Part shown: positions 1 to 13,100 of the stretch, piece after piece | Position numbering within the stretch: position 1 is the stretch's first letter | How the letters are laid out: every line of letters begins with the position of its first letter | Assembly: GCA_030704615.1 (NCBI GenBank) | Contig: CM060732.1 | Coordinates: 40,655,053 to 40,715,052, forward strand | Length of the DNA: 60,000 nt | From: Takakia lepidozioides | Lineage: Eukaryota; Streptophyta; Takakiopsida; Takakiales; Takakiaceae | Reading direction: 5' to 3' | Program-made: the position numbers and the translations under genes | The notes under the pieces: model-generated | The model's database searches: none | Told to the model about the DNA's origin: nothing | Seen by the model: the letters and a program-made list of their open reading frames with translations, nothing else

Positions 1-68
1 TCTTGCTTCCTCTTGTCCAATAAGCTCTTTGAGCTTTCTGCGGACGTTATAAAGTACCATTTCATTTC
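1..68 (+). mobile_element. LINE-B 3' tail (5' part outside window)
   Basis: The first 68 bases match, in sense orientation, the 3' end seen in several LINE-B copies further right (for example the reverse complement of 30661-30720): a stretch about AAGCTC..GAGCTTTC, then GGACGTTATAAAG, then a CATTTCATTTC-type tail. It carries no coding sequence. It lies upstream of the first visible DRC9 exon and therefore probably inside an intron of that gene. Confidence 0.7.
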
Positions 69-347
69 TCTCTCCCCATCTCTTGGGCATGGCTGATTGA
101 GGATTGTCTCCAGAGGCCTTCGGCATTGAAAGTCCGAAGTGCCTTGCAGCCTTACTGCTTGTCAGTCTTCGGAGGAAACGTCATATATTCTAAAATTTCT
201 TACTTCCTCCATGTGCTACCATGGGACATCAACTCATGTCCATGCTGCAGGCAATTGTCAAAAAATAACATTTGGCTTGCTACCGTTTGGCACTACTTGG
301 TCTCATAAGACCATAGAGGTGATGGAGAGGTGAATTGTTTCATGAAG

Positions 348-3197
348 GGGCTCAGTTCATCAAGGAGCATTTGACTATAGAGCACCAGTTGCAGATGGAA
401 AGAAAACAGCGGGCAGATGCTTTAGCAGAGTACCAAGAGAATGAGCGTATCATCCATCGTAAGTAAATAACTATTGGGTATTTCTAAATAAGGATCAGTG
501 AATCTCTCAATGTATATTTAGGCTGGGGCAGTAAGGTGAATAGCTCACTAGGAGTGATTGTGTGTGTAGAGGACAAGGAGAATGCCAAACTGCAAGCAAT
601 AGCAATGGAGGAGCAACTCAAGGCCGACTGCGCTGCTTTGGAGGCCCAAGAGTTTGCCGTGTTTAGTGAGCAGGTTAGCTCTCTTGTTCCGTCATGACAG
701 ATCTGTAGGTTTTGTAGTGGGGTGAAGTGAAAAGTCTACAGTTGGACTCGTGTTCTTAAAACACTGAGTGATAAAAGTGTGATATGAAGGAGGGCTATGT
801 GTGCAAGTCATCAAGTGCTGCATCACATCTGTAGTTAGGATTGTGGTGGTTATGGAGGTCTGTAGAGGAGTAAGAATGCAGGAGTGGTGCTAACTCTGCA
901 TCTATAGATACAATATAATAGAGGTATGTATGCGTGAACCATCACCCTGTCAATGTTTGACAGGAAACAAAACTGAGTACAGAAAACGCTAAGATGAGGG
1001 AGTCCATTTTAGACACAGAGGTACTTCTCAATCTACAACATAAGACCTCCATGTTCTGTGGCTGCTTTGTATCTTGTATCTTGTCATTATACTGGGCATA
1101 GAACCCACATTATTATACTAGGAAGCAAAGAGTAACACAAAACTATGACATGAGTTCTAGTGAAATAGAAGATGTTGGAAACTTTTCGTTGATCAAGATC
1201 AACGGTTGACTGCAGCAATGCCTATGAAGGGACTTTCTGTATTCAAAAGTAGGTGCCAGTTCTCATAAAAGACACCTTTGTGGGTAGCATGGCCATCTTG
1301 GAAGACAGAGATGCCTGGAAACCAGATACACTTACTATGATGCTTTCTCCCTCAAGCTGGACAGAGGAAAAGTCGAGACAAGGAGCTACAAATGCGAGGA
1401 AAGAAAGGACAAAGTGTAGAGGAGGTGGAAGACTTGCTGTTTGAGTATGAGAACGATATCATCACCCGAACTGCAAGTCTAAACCTTCTTACTGTATGTG
1501 ACTCCTCTTTGTTCTACACCCTCTGGGCCCCCTTTCAACATTATGCAGTTTTCTTTCTTTCCTTCTCTCTATCAATTTGAGGTGACAATCTTCGGCCACA
1601 AGGCTACAGCTAGAAAGCAGTGTGAATTGTATGCCTGGCCCTATGGCGTGTCTCCAGTCTTTGAAAAAGGAACAATTAGACTCTTAAGATGTTGTTTTCC
1701 GTAGCCTTGTAGCGATAGACCCCACGCCCAATCTGGGCAGAACAAGCTGGAACAGACACCACCTTTGTGAGGGGCTCACTCCAGTTGTGGGACTTACCTT
1801 GATATAAACAGTGGGTTTGGGCTTTACAGATTTCCTCTAGAAAGCCCTTCACACAAGCATCAATTTTGTGTGAGAAAAAAAAGGAATTAGAGAAAGATAA
1901 AAAGGGTGTGGTCTACTGGCAAGCGATGTGCAGGCTGAGCATGAAGGAATAGATAAAAAGCTAAAGAAGATGGAAACATACTTTGCTGAGAAGGCCCGCT
2001 TGGTATGACTTTTGCTTCTCTCTCAGCAACAAAGTTTTAGATGTTTGGGGATGGCATGTGTATGGAATGTGGTAGCAAGCATGCTGTTTGTTGTCAGTAG
2101 CTCCCATCCTCAAAGCTCTTGCGAACTTTGACACCAACTGGCACTGCGGAATGATCAGGTCATGCAGCTCAGATCTTTTGTAGTTGGGTGCAAGTTTCTC
2201 TGCAGCTCCGGTAAGAGGAGCAGCTCTGGTGGTTGTGTTGCATTTTTGTTAATGTGCACTTTGCTGTTATTTGCCCTCATAGCCTTGGTCCCAGTGCTAC
2301 TTGAGCAGGTAATGTTTGGTGAGGATTTTATCACTCGAGATGTGGTCGTGTTGAGCACTTTCCATCACGCGAGGAAATATGAATATGTCATGAATTCTGT
2401 GACAGCCAATACATGTATGTCTTGAAGAATGTAGACCTTCAGGTTTGAGTGCTTCACAATTTAATGCTTTTCAAAACATCTCTTATCAGAACATTTTGAA
2501 TGAATGATAATTGGGTGCTACAGGCAGAAGTAAAAGCGGAGGAAGAAAGGATTGCTCACGAATTGAATGTTGTACGTCCCCAATAATGCTTTTGTTTTGC
2601 ATTTCGAAAGACATCCATGGCTATCAAATGTTTGTGAAGTTTAAAAGAGATCTTGGTGAAGCTCTCAATGCCTGGGGCATGGTCTTAAATCAGGAGCTTG
2701 ATGTCATCAGTATTGCAATTTGCTGTCTCGGCAATCAACATCCGACCATGTGTTTCTAGAGGGTCTATGGTCATTTATTACTTTATGTGAAAACTGATTC
2801 CTCCATGAAATAAGTTATTGAGAAGAATACTACAGCAACTGAGCTCCTGGGATTGCAGGAAAAAAGGAGGAAAAAGTGGCTCCCTTACTATGCTACCTGC
2901 CGCATCCAACGTTATTGGAGGCGACATCTGGCTGTCAAAGTTGCAGCAGAGAAAGCTGCCAAAGGGGTGGGTAGTTGATCAAAGTTTCTCTGTAGGCAGC
3001 ATATGATGTATATTGTGAAAAAGCACATATTTGAACCTAAACAGATATAACAACCTCCATTGCTATATAGGATCAATGCTCCAACAATTCTCAAGTTTGC
3101 TAGTAACGCAATTGATTGGTGCAAACAGGAAAAAGGTGGAAAGGGCAAGAAAGGTGGTGGAAAAGGTGGTGGCAAGAAGGGCAAAAAGAAGAAATAA
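348..3197 (+). CDS. Dynein regulatory complex protein 9 (IQCG)-like, 3' portion, 8 exons
   Basis: Exons at about 348-458, 570-673, 964-1020, 1365-1493, 1934-2002, 2524-2571, 2823-2966 and 3129-3197 join in frame with GT-AG introns; the start of the first is the least certain. The product is a Lys/Glu-rich coiled coil, then an IQ motif (RIQRYWRRHL, near 2905-2935), then a Gly/Lys tail ending KKGKKKK and TAA. A coiled coil followed by one IQ motif and a Lys/Gly-rich end is the layout of IQCG/DRC9, part of the axonemal nexin-dynein regulatory complex. DRC9 binds calmodulin through IQ and acts in motile cilia, here presumably in sperm flagella. The 5' exons lie outside the window. The related IQ protein DRC10 (IQCD) is the main alternative; the basic tail favours DRC9. 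Confidence 0.7.
1681..1873 (-). mobile_element. LINE-A 3' end, 5'-truncated, in DRC9 intron
   Basis: On the minus strand this segment encodes the end of the LINE-A ORF (the CVKGFLE.. region) and the tail motif before CTTAAGAG, a diverged form of the family terminus CTTATGAGTACA. It lies between the exons ending at 1493 and starting at 1934. Similar A-rich sequence on each side (AAAAAGGAACAATTAGA before, AAAAAGGAATTAGA after) looks like an imperfect target-site duplication. Confidence 0.7.
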
Positions 3198-4164
3198 AGG
3201 AAAGATTGCCATCAGCATTGCCCTTTCAATGAAAAATGTGTTGGTAGCACTGTTTCGAGTGTGCATTTCTATGCAAATATTGAATTGATGACTTGGCATT
3301 CTTGAGCTTTGCCCCACAATTATTTCTCAAAAGTAGCTTTGTTACTAGCTACATGCTTGGCTATTTTTTGCTTGTCATTTTTTATCAATCACATGAGGTC
3401 AGTACCAATGTTGTGCAGGTCTATGATTTACACTGACATAGCCACTGGGGTAGACCCGGGTAATTGGATTTGTACATACTCAGACCCAGCGGCATATGAT
3501 ACTCGGATATTACCCTATCCTTAAGTATATAACGGATGATGTAGTTCATAGATTTACCTTACCCAATGATGGGTATAAACCAATGTTGGGCGGGTATTAC
3601 TCTTTTTAATACCAGCTGGGTCCTGGTATTGAAAAAAAAAAAAATCAATACCAGCCGGTTCCATAGCATTGGAATGTTCACTTAATTCTAATATCTGCCG
3701 GTTCTCAATAGTATTATGATGACCTTTCCTTTGGCTTCTTGTCAGGACCTTGACTTTAGTTACTCCTGCTTCCGGGGCAGTGTCCCCTTTCTGAGCCTCC
3801 ATGGCCTGAGAGGTTATTTTTCCCACAATTATAATACATTTGGCCTCTCTGGGGCCTTCTTGGGAGAAAAAAACAGCGGCTATATAACTTAAGCGCTGCA
3901 GTAATAAACGGGCCATTACCACCACCACAGCAGCGATGGGATCTCCTCTTTCTCTGGCTTCCGCCTCCCTGGCAGTTGTTCCACTCTTCAGAGTGAGGGT
4001 TTAATGAGTTTTCCTTTTACGTGCCCGAGCCGATTCCCGCTGCGCACTACCAGACTGACATCATATTCTCCGCTCATCAGTTGGGCGTGTCTTGTACGCA
4101 GAAGACCAACTACCTCTCTTGTTCTTTGCAGTATTTGCTTCTTGCCTTTGTGACATGCTTCATC
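3198..4164. other. Convergent spacer between DRC9 and AO1 3' ends
   Basis: No gene recognised. It holds the 3' ends of DRC9 (+) and AO1 (-). Around 3780-3860 the minus strand has a degenerate zinc-knuckle-like stretch (YYNCGKNNL..GH..ERGHCPG) that may be a retroelement gag relic; frames are broken. From about 4070 the sequence resembles the 3' flank of AO2 (about 23960 onward), which marks one edge of the duplicated unit. Confidence 0.5.
3623..3654. repeat. Inverted repeat around an A12 loop
   Basis: CTGGTATTGA, twelve A residues, then TCAATACCAG: a perfect 10-bp stem with a homopolymer loop, with weaker pairing continuing outward (GGGTC against GCCGG). Function unknown; it may be a foldback remnant. 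Confidence 0.7.
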
Positions 4165-7100
4165 TCATTTGTGCTCCATTTCGACCAAGGATGCCAGATA
4201 CTGCTCTACAATGTCTAGGCCACATAAGGTCTTGACCTTGTCAAATGTTGCAGGAGGGTCAAGTCGGAAAACATCAGCCCCTTTCATCATGCTTCCATTT
4301 GCTCCAGGATTTGTTGTTCCTGAAGGAAACTCTCTTCGTGCAGCTTGAATGGCATACCGGATTGCGCTAAGGATCGATCCTGCCAACAGCAGTGGTGGCT
4401 CACCGGACGCTGCAATAGCCATTGATTTGTGAGATGCCATACGATTGCAGCTACAACCAGCCTAGAGAACAGTCTTGGAAACAGGAACTTGCCGTTCAAA
4501 TATGTCCATGGACTAAACCATGTCCAAATGCAATTCCCGTGCAAAGCAAGGAACATCCTTCCGTTTTACACACTGAATTACCTTTAGAGGAAAGGATGCG
4601 GTCTTTGTGGGCAGGGCTGTTGTAAAGCTCCACATTGAGGTTGTGTGGGATCACATCCATACTTGGGACCTTGTAGGTCCACGTCCCATCTGATACAAGC
4701 TTCCCCTTGTTGTCCCTCACAATGTCCTCTGTCAAGAAGAAACCAATGCCTTGCACAAATGCGCCCTCTACCTGCATAAAAGCATCGATTCCGAGCTAAA
4801 TTGCTGCATGTCACAAACCTACTGTTATAGATGCTTTCACAACTTCCTGCGCCACTTAGGACTCTTCAAACTTCAATCAGCACAACCCAACATGCTCAGG
4901 TATGTTCAATTGGGAGGTTTTGCCCCACCAATTGGAAGAAAACAAGGGAAAGTGGATTCATCAGCATTCTTACTAGAATGAACCAGATGACATGATTGAT
5001 AGAAGTGTTCTGGGGACACCGGTTTAAAGACTACGGAAATTAGAAACGGAAATGGATTGAAATTGTGGACTTAAGGACAGGTTGGACAGGTTACACCTGG
5101 CAAAAGGTTGTACTCATTTAAAATCAGCCAGTCTAGCAATTTGAATGGAGCAGACAAGGATAGCAAGACACTCTATAAACGTCAATATTAAGTCAATAGA
5201 AAAGTCACCAGGAATACTCTACCCAACAGCCTCATACGTGTAGCAATGAACACTACATGGATGAGAGCAATCAAACAGATGGGTGTGGGAGACTAACCTG
5301 GCCAAGATCAACAGCGGGGTTTAAGCTCTTTCCACAATCATACGTTAAATCTGTCGAAAGAATTCTGGTCTCACCCGTCAACACATTTATCTCCACCTGC
5401 CAAATATAAGGGTAAAGTTGAGGCCTCCATGCCAAGTACCAAATCTTAATTTGCTCAATCCTTCCCGCATTGCAGATTCCCTTTGACCCTATGCATAAAG
5501 CACACACCTCCGTCTGTCCAGTGTGGTCCTTGGTCTGATGTCTCTCCCTGCAAACTTGGCAGAAAGCTAAGCTGTGGCAACGAAGTACATGTTTGTTCCA
5601 CTCACCTGACTAAGGCATACCCCATAGTTGAGATATTGCATTTTTGTTGGACTCCAGCGCACATGGGCTGTCAAGTCCGTCATGAACTTTCCCTGCATGT
5701 AGGATTTCCCCAGTGAAACACATGAGTGAGTTTTGAAACTACAAACCTGTATGAAAATATACAACAGTAAAGGCCGTCAGTCTCCGTCATAAACTGGTAT
5801 ACAAGCACTCAGCAAATGATGCACGTGGCCGAAGTAGGTGAGCCAAAGTTCATACTTGCTGTTTTGGGAAAAGTTGAGAGATATGGTGAGTTTAAAAGTC
5901 TATGTGTTTTAGCTATGCAGATTGCTCCTCAATTCTTCGTTTATCCTTGGCCAAACTGAACAGGAAATAGAAGACGAAAATACCGCGCCAGCCAGGGCCT
6001 CCCAAGGAAGTGAGTTACTGGGAAGGTCTTTCTCGAGATTCTGCTTGATAGGCAACAACCTTTCCACCAGGACAGCACACGCTTCCATCACCGCTGCGCA
6101 GCTACCCTCTGATGTGGTGCTACCACCAGTGAAGCCACCATTTGCAAGACTGATGGAATCTGCTTGGACAATGCGAACCTTTGACATGTCAACACCTCTA
6201 CCCTGCATCCACACATATACAGTGCCGTTAGTACGGCATATCAATCAGCAAGCAGGACAAGTCCTCTGAAGGAAGAACTAGATGTGAGTTCAGTTCAAAC
6301 GGTGGGAAGCACACAAGTTAAAAACAGCAGGCCGCAGGCTCAAGTCATTTGCATAACGATATGATGCAAAGATGCAAAATGCCATAGATCAGAGACTACA
6401 GAGCCCTCAACAGGTGATCGGTGAATGCACTGTAATTCTTTGGCGAAGTCTTGCTGTCCACACAGAGATGTCTTATGTTTTCCTGTTGCAAAGTACTGTG
6501 CAGCCTCCATGTACTAATTTGGACACAGTTGATAACTCATTCATTCATTCATTGATCCCCATATAGGGAACACAAATCATGTTTTGGAGGACACTGTGAC
6601 ATTGGAAAAAGGGGGACATGCTAATACTGTGTGGGCAATTCCAAAAAATCCAGTAAGTCACGCTCATGTGTACAACATGGTTTCTGGGGTGCAAGCTCAC
6701 CTGTGGCCATAGTTTGCTGAGACCAAAGGCTATTGTCTGTTTCACTTTCGTGTAGAGCCCTTGCCCCATTTCCACTCCTCCCACCTCTGCTACAATGGAG
6801 CCATCCTGGAAAATGCTTACTGTCGCAACACAGGGAAAAGCACCGAGTGCATAGATGCATGGGATCATAGCCAGGCCACGCTTAGCCCATTTTGATTGAG
6901 AGTTGAAGGCCTGCACTTCTCTCTCTTTTAATTCCCAATTGGTGGAAGCCTTGAGCTTCTCCCACATCAGGGCTAAAGTGTAGCCATCAGCACCGCCTAC
7001 TTTGTCAGCCCCACAGAACTTTTCAATACTTGAAGCATCATGAAAGTTTTTCTCTCGCACTTTATGTGCATCCATGCCCAGTGCTGCGGCCACATGCTCA

Positions 7101-10100
7101 ATTATTACATCTGCAATGAAGGACCCCTGCACATCACCAGGAGCTCGCATGGCAGTCTTGGGGGCCGAATTAGTTTTACACACTTGGATAGTGACATCCA
7201 AGGCCCCCCAATTGTACTTCTTCATGGCACTCGAAATACTGCCAGGTATTATGATGCTCATATCTGGAGACCAACCAGCCTCAATCAAAACATGAGCTCT
7301 GAGGGCTGTAACTTTCCCATCTGCCGTGAATCCCACAGTAAAGGTGGTTTTTGTAGGGCTGCGTCCGCCAATCAAAACCATGTCTGTGTTCCGGTCGAGT
7401 GAGAACCGCACAGGCCTATTCAACTTGTAGGCAGCCAGTGCACATGCCACTGTAATCTGGAAAACAGGGAGGAAAGGGACAAAGACTTTTCAGTCATAAC
7501 ACAACTTAAGAAACTGGAAGTATGGTCATAAAATACCAGCACATATATATATGGAGTGTTATGGTGGATGGAACATGGGAGAGAATAGCATTCAACGAGG
7601 AATAGTAGATTGCATTCAAAACACTTGATGTATAGTTGTAGCACACTCTGAGCCCAGGCCCTTTTGGGGCCTAGTTATTGGGCAAACCACACACAGCAGA
7701 TTGATGCTTGTGTGAAGGGATTTCTAGAGGATATCTGGAATCCCCTAGTGCCATGTGGATGAAGTAGAATAAGAAGAAACCCACAGCAGACTACACCAAA
7801 TGTTGCCCAATGAGAAGCAGAAAGGAAATGAAATCGTATTTTATAAGTCCACGGTAAGTTCAAAGAGCTTATGGGACAAGAGAAAGCAAGAAACAAGAAA
7901 GAGAGAGGGGACGAGAACAGCCCAAAAGCAACTAAAGCCCAAGGGATTGTCTAGGAGTCAATGCTTCATGCAGGTAAGCTGCAAAGCATTTCTGATCCTC
8001 CTAATGGAAGACGTCTCGGAGACATGGGGTATCCCAGAATAAACAGTTAAGTGTCCCACTGATGTCTTAGTATAAAGGGCACTGAAAGAAATGTTCGCTC
8101 TTTCCACGAACTGTGCGAGCCCACCCTCAACCTCCCCAACGCCCTTGGAAAAGAGGGAGATAGGGCTGCAGACAGGTAAGTGAGCCGCAAGATTCTATCG
8201 TCACGGAGGACCAAGAATGTCTCCCGATAGAACTGCAGTTTTGTCTTTGAAACAAAGCACTTTCCACTGGGAGGCCTGAAGGACCTGAGAGAAGAAAGAG
8301 GGAGACATGTACTGATTAACTATCTTCCGAGGCCCTGTAAGTCAGACCCAGAACCCTGTGCACAATTTGGATGGAAGTTTGAACGGGGGGTTCAGAGGGG
8401 ACACAAGACAGACAGATACAGGACTACATCAAAAGCAAGTTAATGGCTCTTACAGGAACGTTCCGAAACATTTTGCCTCCAAATGCACCACCAAGCCGGC
8501 GAGTAATGACACGGACGTTGTGCACAGGAAGTCCTAGGCAGGCAGCTATGGTCCCTTGCACAGTCTCTGGGGCCTGGCTAGCGCAGTACACCACAATGCA
8601 CCCATCCTCGTCTGGGACAGCTAGAGCTGTTTGTGTCTCCATGTAGAAATGATTCTGGGATGGTGTGGATACCTGTACAATGTCCCACATCAAATTTGGT
8701 TTCAACACCCATCTGCTTAAGATAAAACCAGTGCAAATAAAAGACATACTGACAATTCTGGTTGAACAAGATGAAATCCTCCTCACAAAAAGCATTAGTA
8801 ATATGTGTTTGTGTGTGTTGAGCAAGAGAGAGAGACAGTGTAATCATACTTCCAAATATTGCCTACGGCACCCTTGAGGGCCTAATCCCAGAGGAACAGA
8901 CCCCTCCATGGGGTTTCACCAGTGTATATGAAAGTAGGCCCGAAATTCTAAGTAGTGCACAGTCACAACCTGTTCCAGAGGCTTGAGTGTTCATTCCTTG
9001 ACACATACTAAGAACTTTAAGAGGATTCCTAAACTGCTCACCTAGCCGTGAGTCATGATGGCTTGAAAACTACTTACCTCAGCCCCTTCAATCTTGAAGT
9101 CCGCCTCTGCAAGGCCCTTTGTGACATCTCCTATTGGCTGCAGCTCATGGGCTATGAACCAGTGAGGATCAAAGAAGGATTTCTCGGTGACCGCATCCTC
9201 CACAGAGAGGACAGCAGGTCCAACACTATGTATATCGTAGTCTATGCTGACTTTGGCTGCAGCATGTCTAGCGTGGTCATATGTGTCTGCAACCTGTTCA
9301 AGACCACCATATCCCATGTTACAACACTCTTGAGGTGGAGACATTTCCTCAATATTATTTCCAGTCCTGAATTTTCCTGCTCTTCCCCTGAAATGACTTC
9401 AGTAGAGAGTGGGTGATATATGAGACCGCTCTCCAAACAAATCTGGCGCTATTTTGAACATTGGCATCAACTGGCATGTCTGCTTCAGGTGGGTAGCTGC
9501 ACCGTGAGGCCATGAGATACTAGCTTCATACTATGCTTTCTTACAGTGATGACGGTTCTCCCAAAACTGTTAAAAGGCAAATTTTGAAGTGAAGAAATCT
9601 CAACACAGCTCTAGCACCCCCCTCCTCCTGGCCACCAGCCAAAAAGTAAAGCAAACAAGTACTTCAGGTTAGTGGAAAGTTCTACAACTCCTAAAAGATG
9701 AGTAGGTGATGTGAGAGTCCACTCTCCAAACAAATCTGCTATCTTCATTGACATCAACCGGCATGTCTGCTTACGGTGGATAGCAGAAGACCATGAGGCC
9801 ATGAGATACTAGCCTCATACTATGCTTTCTTACAGTGATCACAGTTTTCCTGAAACTGTTAAAAAGGCAAACTTTGAAGTGAAGCAATCTCCCCCACACA
9901 GCTCTAGCACCCCTCTTCCTCCTGGCCACCCTCCAGAAGTATAACAAACTTGTGCTTCAGGTTAGTGGAAAGTACCACAACTCCCAAAAGTTGACCGACA
10001 CACTCCACAAGATCTGTAGCAAAGAGGGTCTCTGTACAGAAGGCATGTGAAATTCCCACATTCTTTCCGCCAGGGGGAATGTCACTAGCAGAGACATACG

Positions 10101-13100
10101 CCACTGCACCTACAGACCCCAGGGCGGAATTTGCAGCCACACCCTTTATCTTGGCCAAGGGCTCCTCACTATAAACAAATGCAGCGTGTAGGCAATTCTC
10201 TGGTGACGGAATATCGTCAACATATATAGCTTCTCCTGCAATCAGAAATCCAAAGCATTTCCTTTCAGAACGTTTGACCCTGCCAACCTGGACAGGCCAA
10301 AGCCTGAAGTACTGCCATTTGGAGGAACCTTAACTACAGTATGAGAACACAAAGATCTCGAAACGTAGAAGCCCGGCATAGTTACACCAAGAGAGCAAGA
10401 GAGGGTACCAGATGCTTGGAGCTCAGCAAAAACCTTGGGTGCAGGTTGGTTCACTGGGAAATGCTCGTCAGTCACCGTGATGGTCTGCATTCCGCTGTGA
10501 CGGCCCTGTGAAATCAGACGCAAAGAGAATGGAATCCTTATACATTGATTGCGGCGACCTTGTGGCCATAGATCCTCTACATAGTTTTGATGGAGCAAAG
10601 AAGGGGAGGGACAGGACGACAGCAAAATGCTTTATAGCAAAAGGCTTCTTTCAGAAGTGGAGATGTACCTTGATCTTTGATGCTTTTCGGCTTTCAGAAA
10701 TTTCATCCTGAACGAATTCCCAGAATTCTCCTATGCCATTTGAAGACAGCAATCTGGTTTATGGGGTAGATTCCAAAACAGGCACTGGATACAAGAGTAA
10801 GACAGTCCAGGTGCCATCAGAGCTTCCAAATTCCTTGCCGCTATATACTGGCCATCTGGTATCCACAAACTCTAAGACATGAGTGTGATATTTGACTAGA
10901 GATGTAGATTATGAACAAATCGCAGGTGCTGGGGCTCAGATCACTTACAACAGTACGTTGCCTTGTGGGTGAGGTTTTGACTGGGAGGAGAGGATTGAGA
11001 AATTCGAACAGAAAACCAACAGCCGAGCTTACACGAAACTCTGCCTTGGTTGTCCCAACACGCGGAACAACATCTTTTTTTAATAAAGAAACAGCCTCCA
11101 GCAGCAGGCTTGGGGTCAGAACTTTGCTGGTAAGCAACTCTTCAACTTTCAATGCCCGAATGGCATGCTTTGTCCCAAATGCACCATATGCCAACCGAAC
11201 CTTCTGGATCACAGTTCCTGCTCCATTGTCAGAGACATGGGCAAAGAAAGCTGCATTAATGTAGGAGACAGCATTCCCCATAGGCCGTGGTGAGGCCCGA
11301 AAGGTCTTGAACACCAATTTGGAGCCACTGGAAGCGTCACTGACCTTCCTATTCCCATTGACTGAACCGTTGATAACTTGATGACCATTGCTAACTGGAC
11401 CCCCATCCTTACCATTCCCATTGACCGAACCGTTGATGACATGATGACCATTGCCAACTTGACCCCCATCCTTCTCATTCCCATTGACTGAACCGTTGAT
11501 GACATGATGACCATTGCTAACTTGACCCCCATCCTTCTCATTCCCATTGACTGAACCGTTGATGACATGATGATCATTGCTAACTTGACCCCCATCCTCA
11601 AGTGGAATCCAAATGGACTGCAACAAACTCCCATCATCCAGCAACCCTTTTGCAAGAAACTCGTCCAGATTCAGAGATTCGATAATGGGATGTGTTTTCC
11701 CCTCTGAGACAATTTTAACTGCAACCCCAGCTCCAAGGAGGATGGTGGCTAGATCTGATTCGAAAGAATACTGCTGGGCCATCACCAAATTACCCCCCAC
11801 ACTTCCCCAGTTGCGCACATGTCCTGTGGCCAATTGCTTGAGGTGGGTTGCTAGAGCAAGACGTATGGAGTTGTTCACGCCCTCCTCATAAGAGAGGGAG
11901 CCTCCATTTGCTTTACCAGTTTCCTGTGTCTGCTTTACAGCAGAGATGGGGCTCAGGGGTGCAGAGTCTTCCAAAAGGTCAACGAGTTTAGCAATGCTTA
12001 TAGCTGCACCCACTTCAATTCCATGAGAATCTTGATGAATTGAGAGCAGTTCAGGTACCTGGACACAAGAGTACAATCATATGATTAAGTTCCTTTACCT
12101 GTGTGAAGGAAGAAGCTGCTACTTTCAAGGAAGCTTCTAATGACATCATGATACCAGAAGAGGAAGGGGTGCTCCCAAATGCCCATATCTAGCAATTATG
12201 ACTCACATACTACCCCCTCCACCACCTAATTAATAGAAACACCTTTTCAGCTAGGTTTTCATGGACGCAATTCCTGGTACTTGTTAGTCTAAGGCCAGAA
12301 TTCGCTGACTGCACTCAGATGCAAAACATACCTTGCTTATGTCAATGAAGACTTCAGGTTTTAGGTCTTTGAAGATTCCAGAGCTGGTGTTCCCCACAAC
12401 AAGTTTTACATTACGTTTACCCTGGTACAATTTCAAGGCAGAGAAGACTTCTGCCAGATTTCTGGGGCTGACCCACAAACGGTCCTTTTCCCCTTCGTCT
12501 GGGCTTGTGTCAACATGTCGGAAATGCAACTGCTGTGAATGATCGTGAGGTTCGTTGTCTTGTTTGCTGGGTATCGCCTTTGCCTCTAACTCTTCAAGGA
12601 GAAACTTTGGAAATATGGGGTCCGCTGATGGATCGTACTGCGGAAGCTGACCTGGGCCTCCCAACAGATTATTTGCCTGAAAGGAATTTAGCCCCAGGTC
12701 TTCCAGATCCACATCACAAGCAAAACTCTTGCAAGCATCGAGAATGGGTCTGTATCCGGTGCAGCGACACAGATTGCCAGAAACAGCTTTCTCAGCTTTC
12801 TCAACAGTGAGACCCGGAATAGCATAGGCCTTGTTACATAAACCTGTACCATTGCTTTGCGAGCTTTCTTTCGTGGGCCCCAAATCAGCTGTATGATCTC
12901 CGTTAATCATACCATTAGAGATGCAGCTAGAATTCTTCGCTTGTTGGGTCCTCAGGCATCCATAGATGGCCATGGTCATTCCTGGGCTGCAGAATCCACA
13001 TTGGGAAGCATGAAAACCGGAGAGCCGTTTATGAATAGCATGATGTCCATCGCGTAAGCTCCCAAGCCCTTCAGTCGTCGTGATTGCACAGCCATCAATG

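Noticed and set aside
3554-3928. 124-aa minus-strand ORF in the DRC9-AO1 spacer
   Set aside because: No family match. A degenerate zinc-knuckle lies in another frame, so I treat it as element debris, not a gene.
11209-11655. Minus-strand ORF with repeated [15 protein letters not shown] units
   Set aside because: It is the frame-shifted shadow of the 21-aa repeat in AO1 exon 3; the true frame joins the AO protein.
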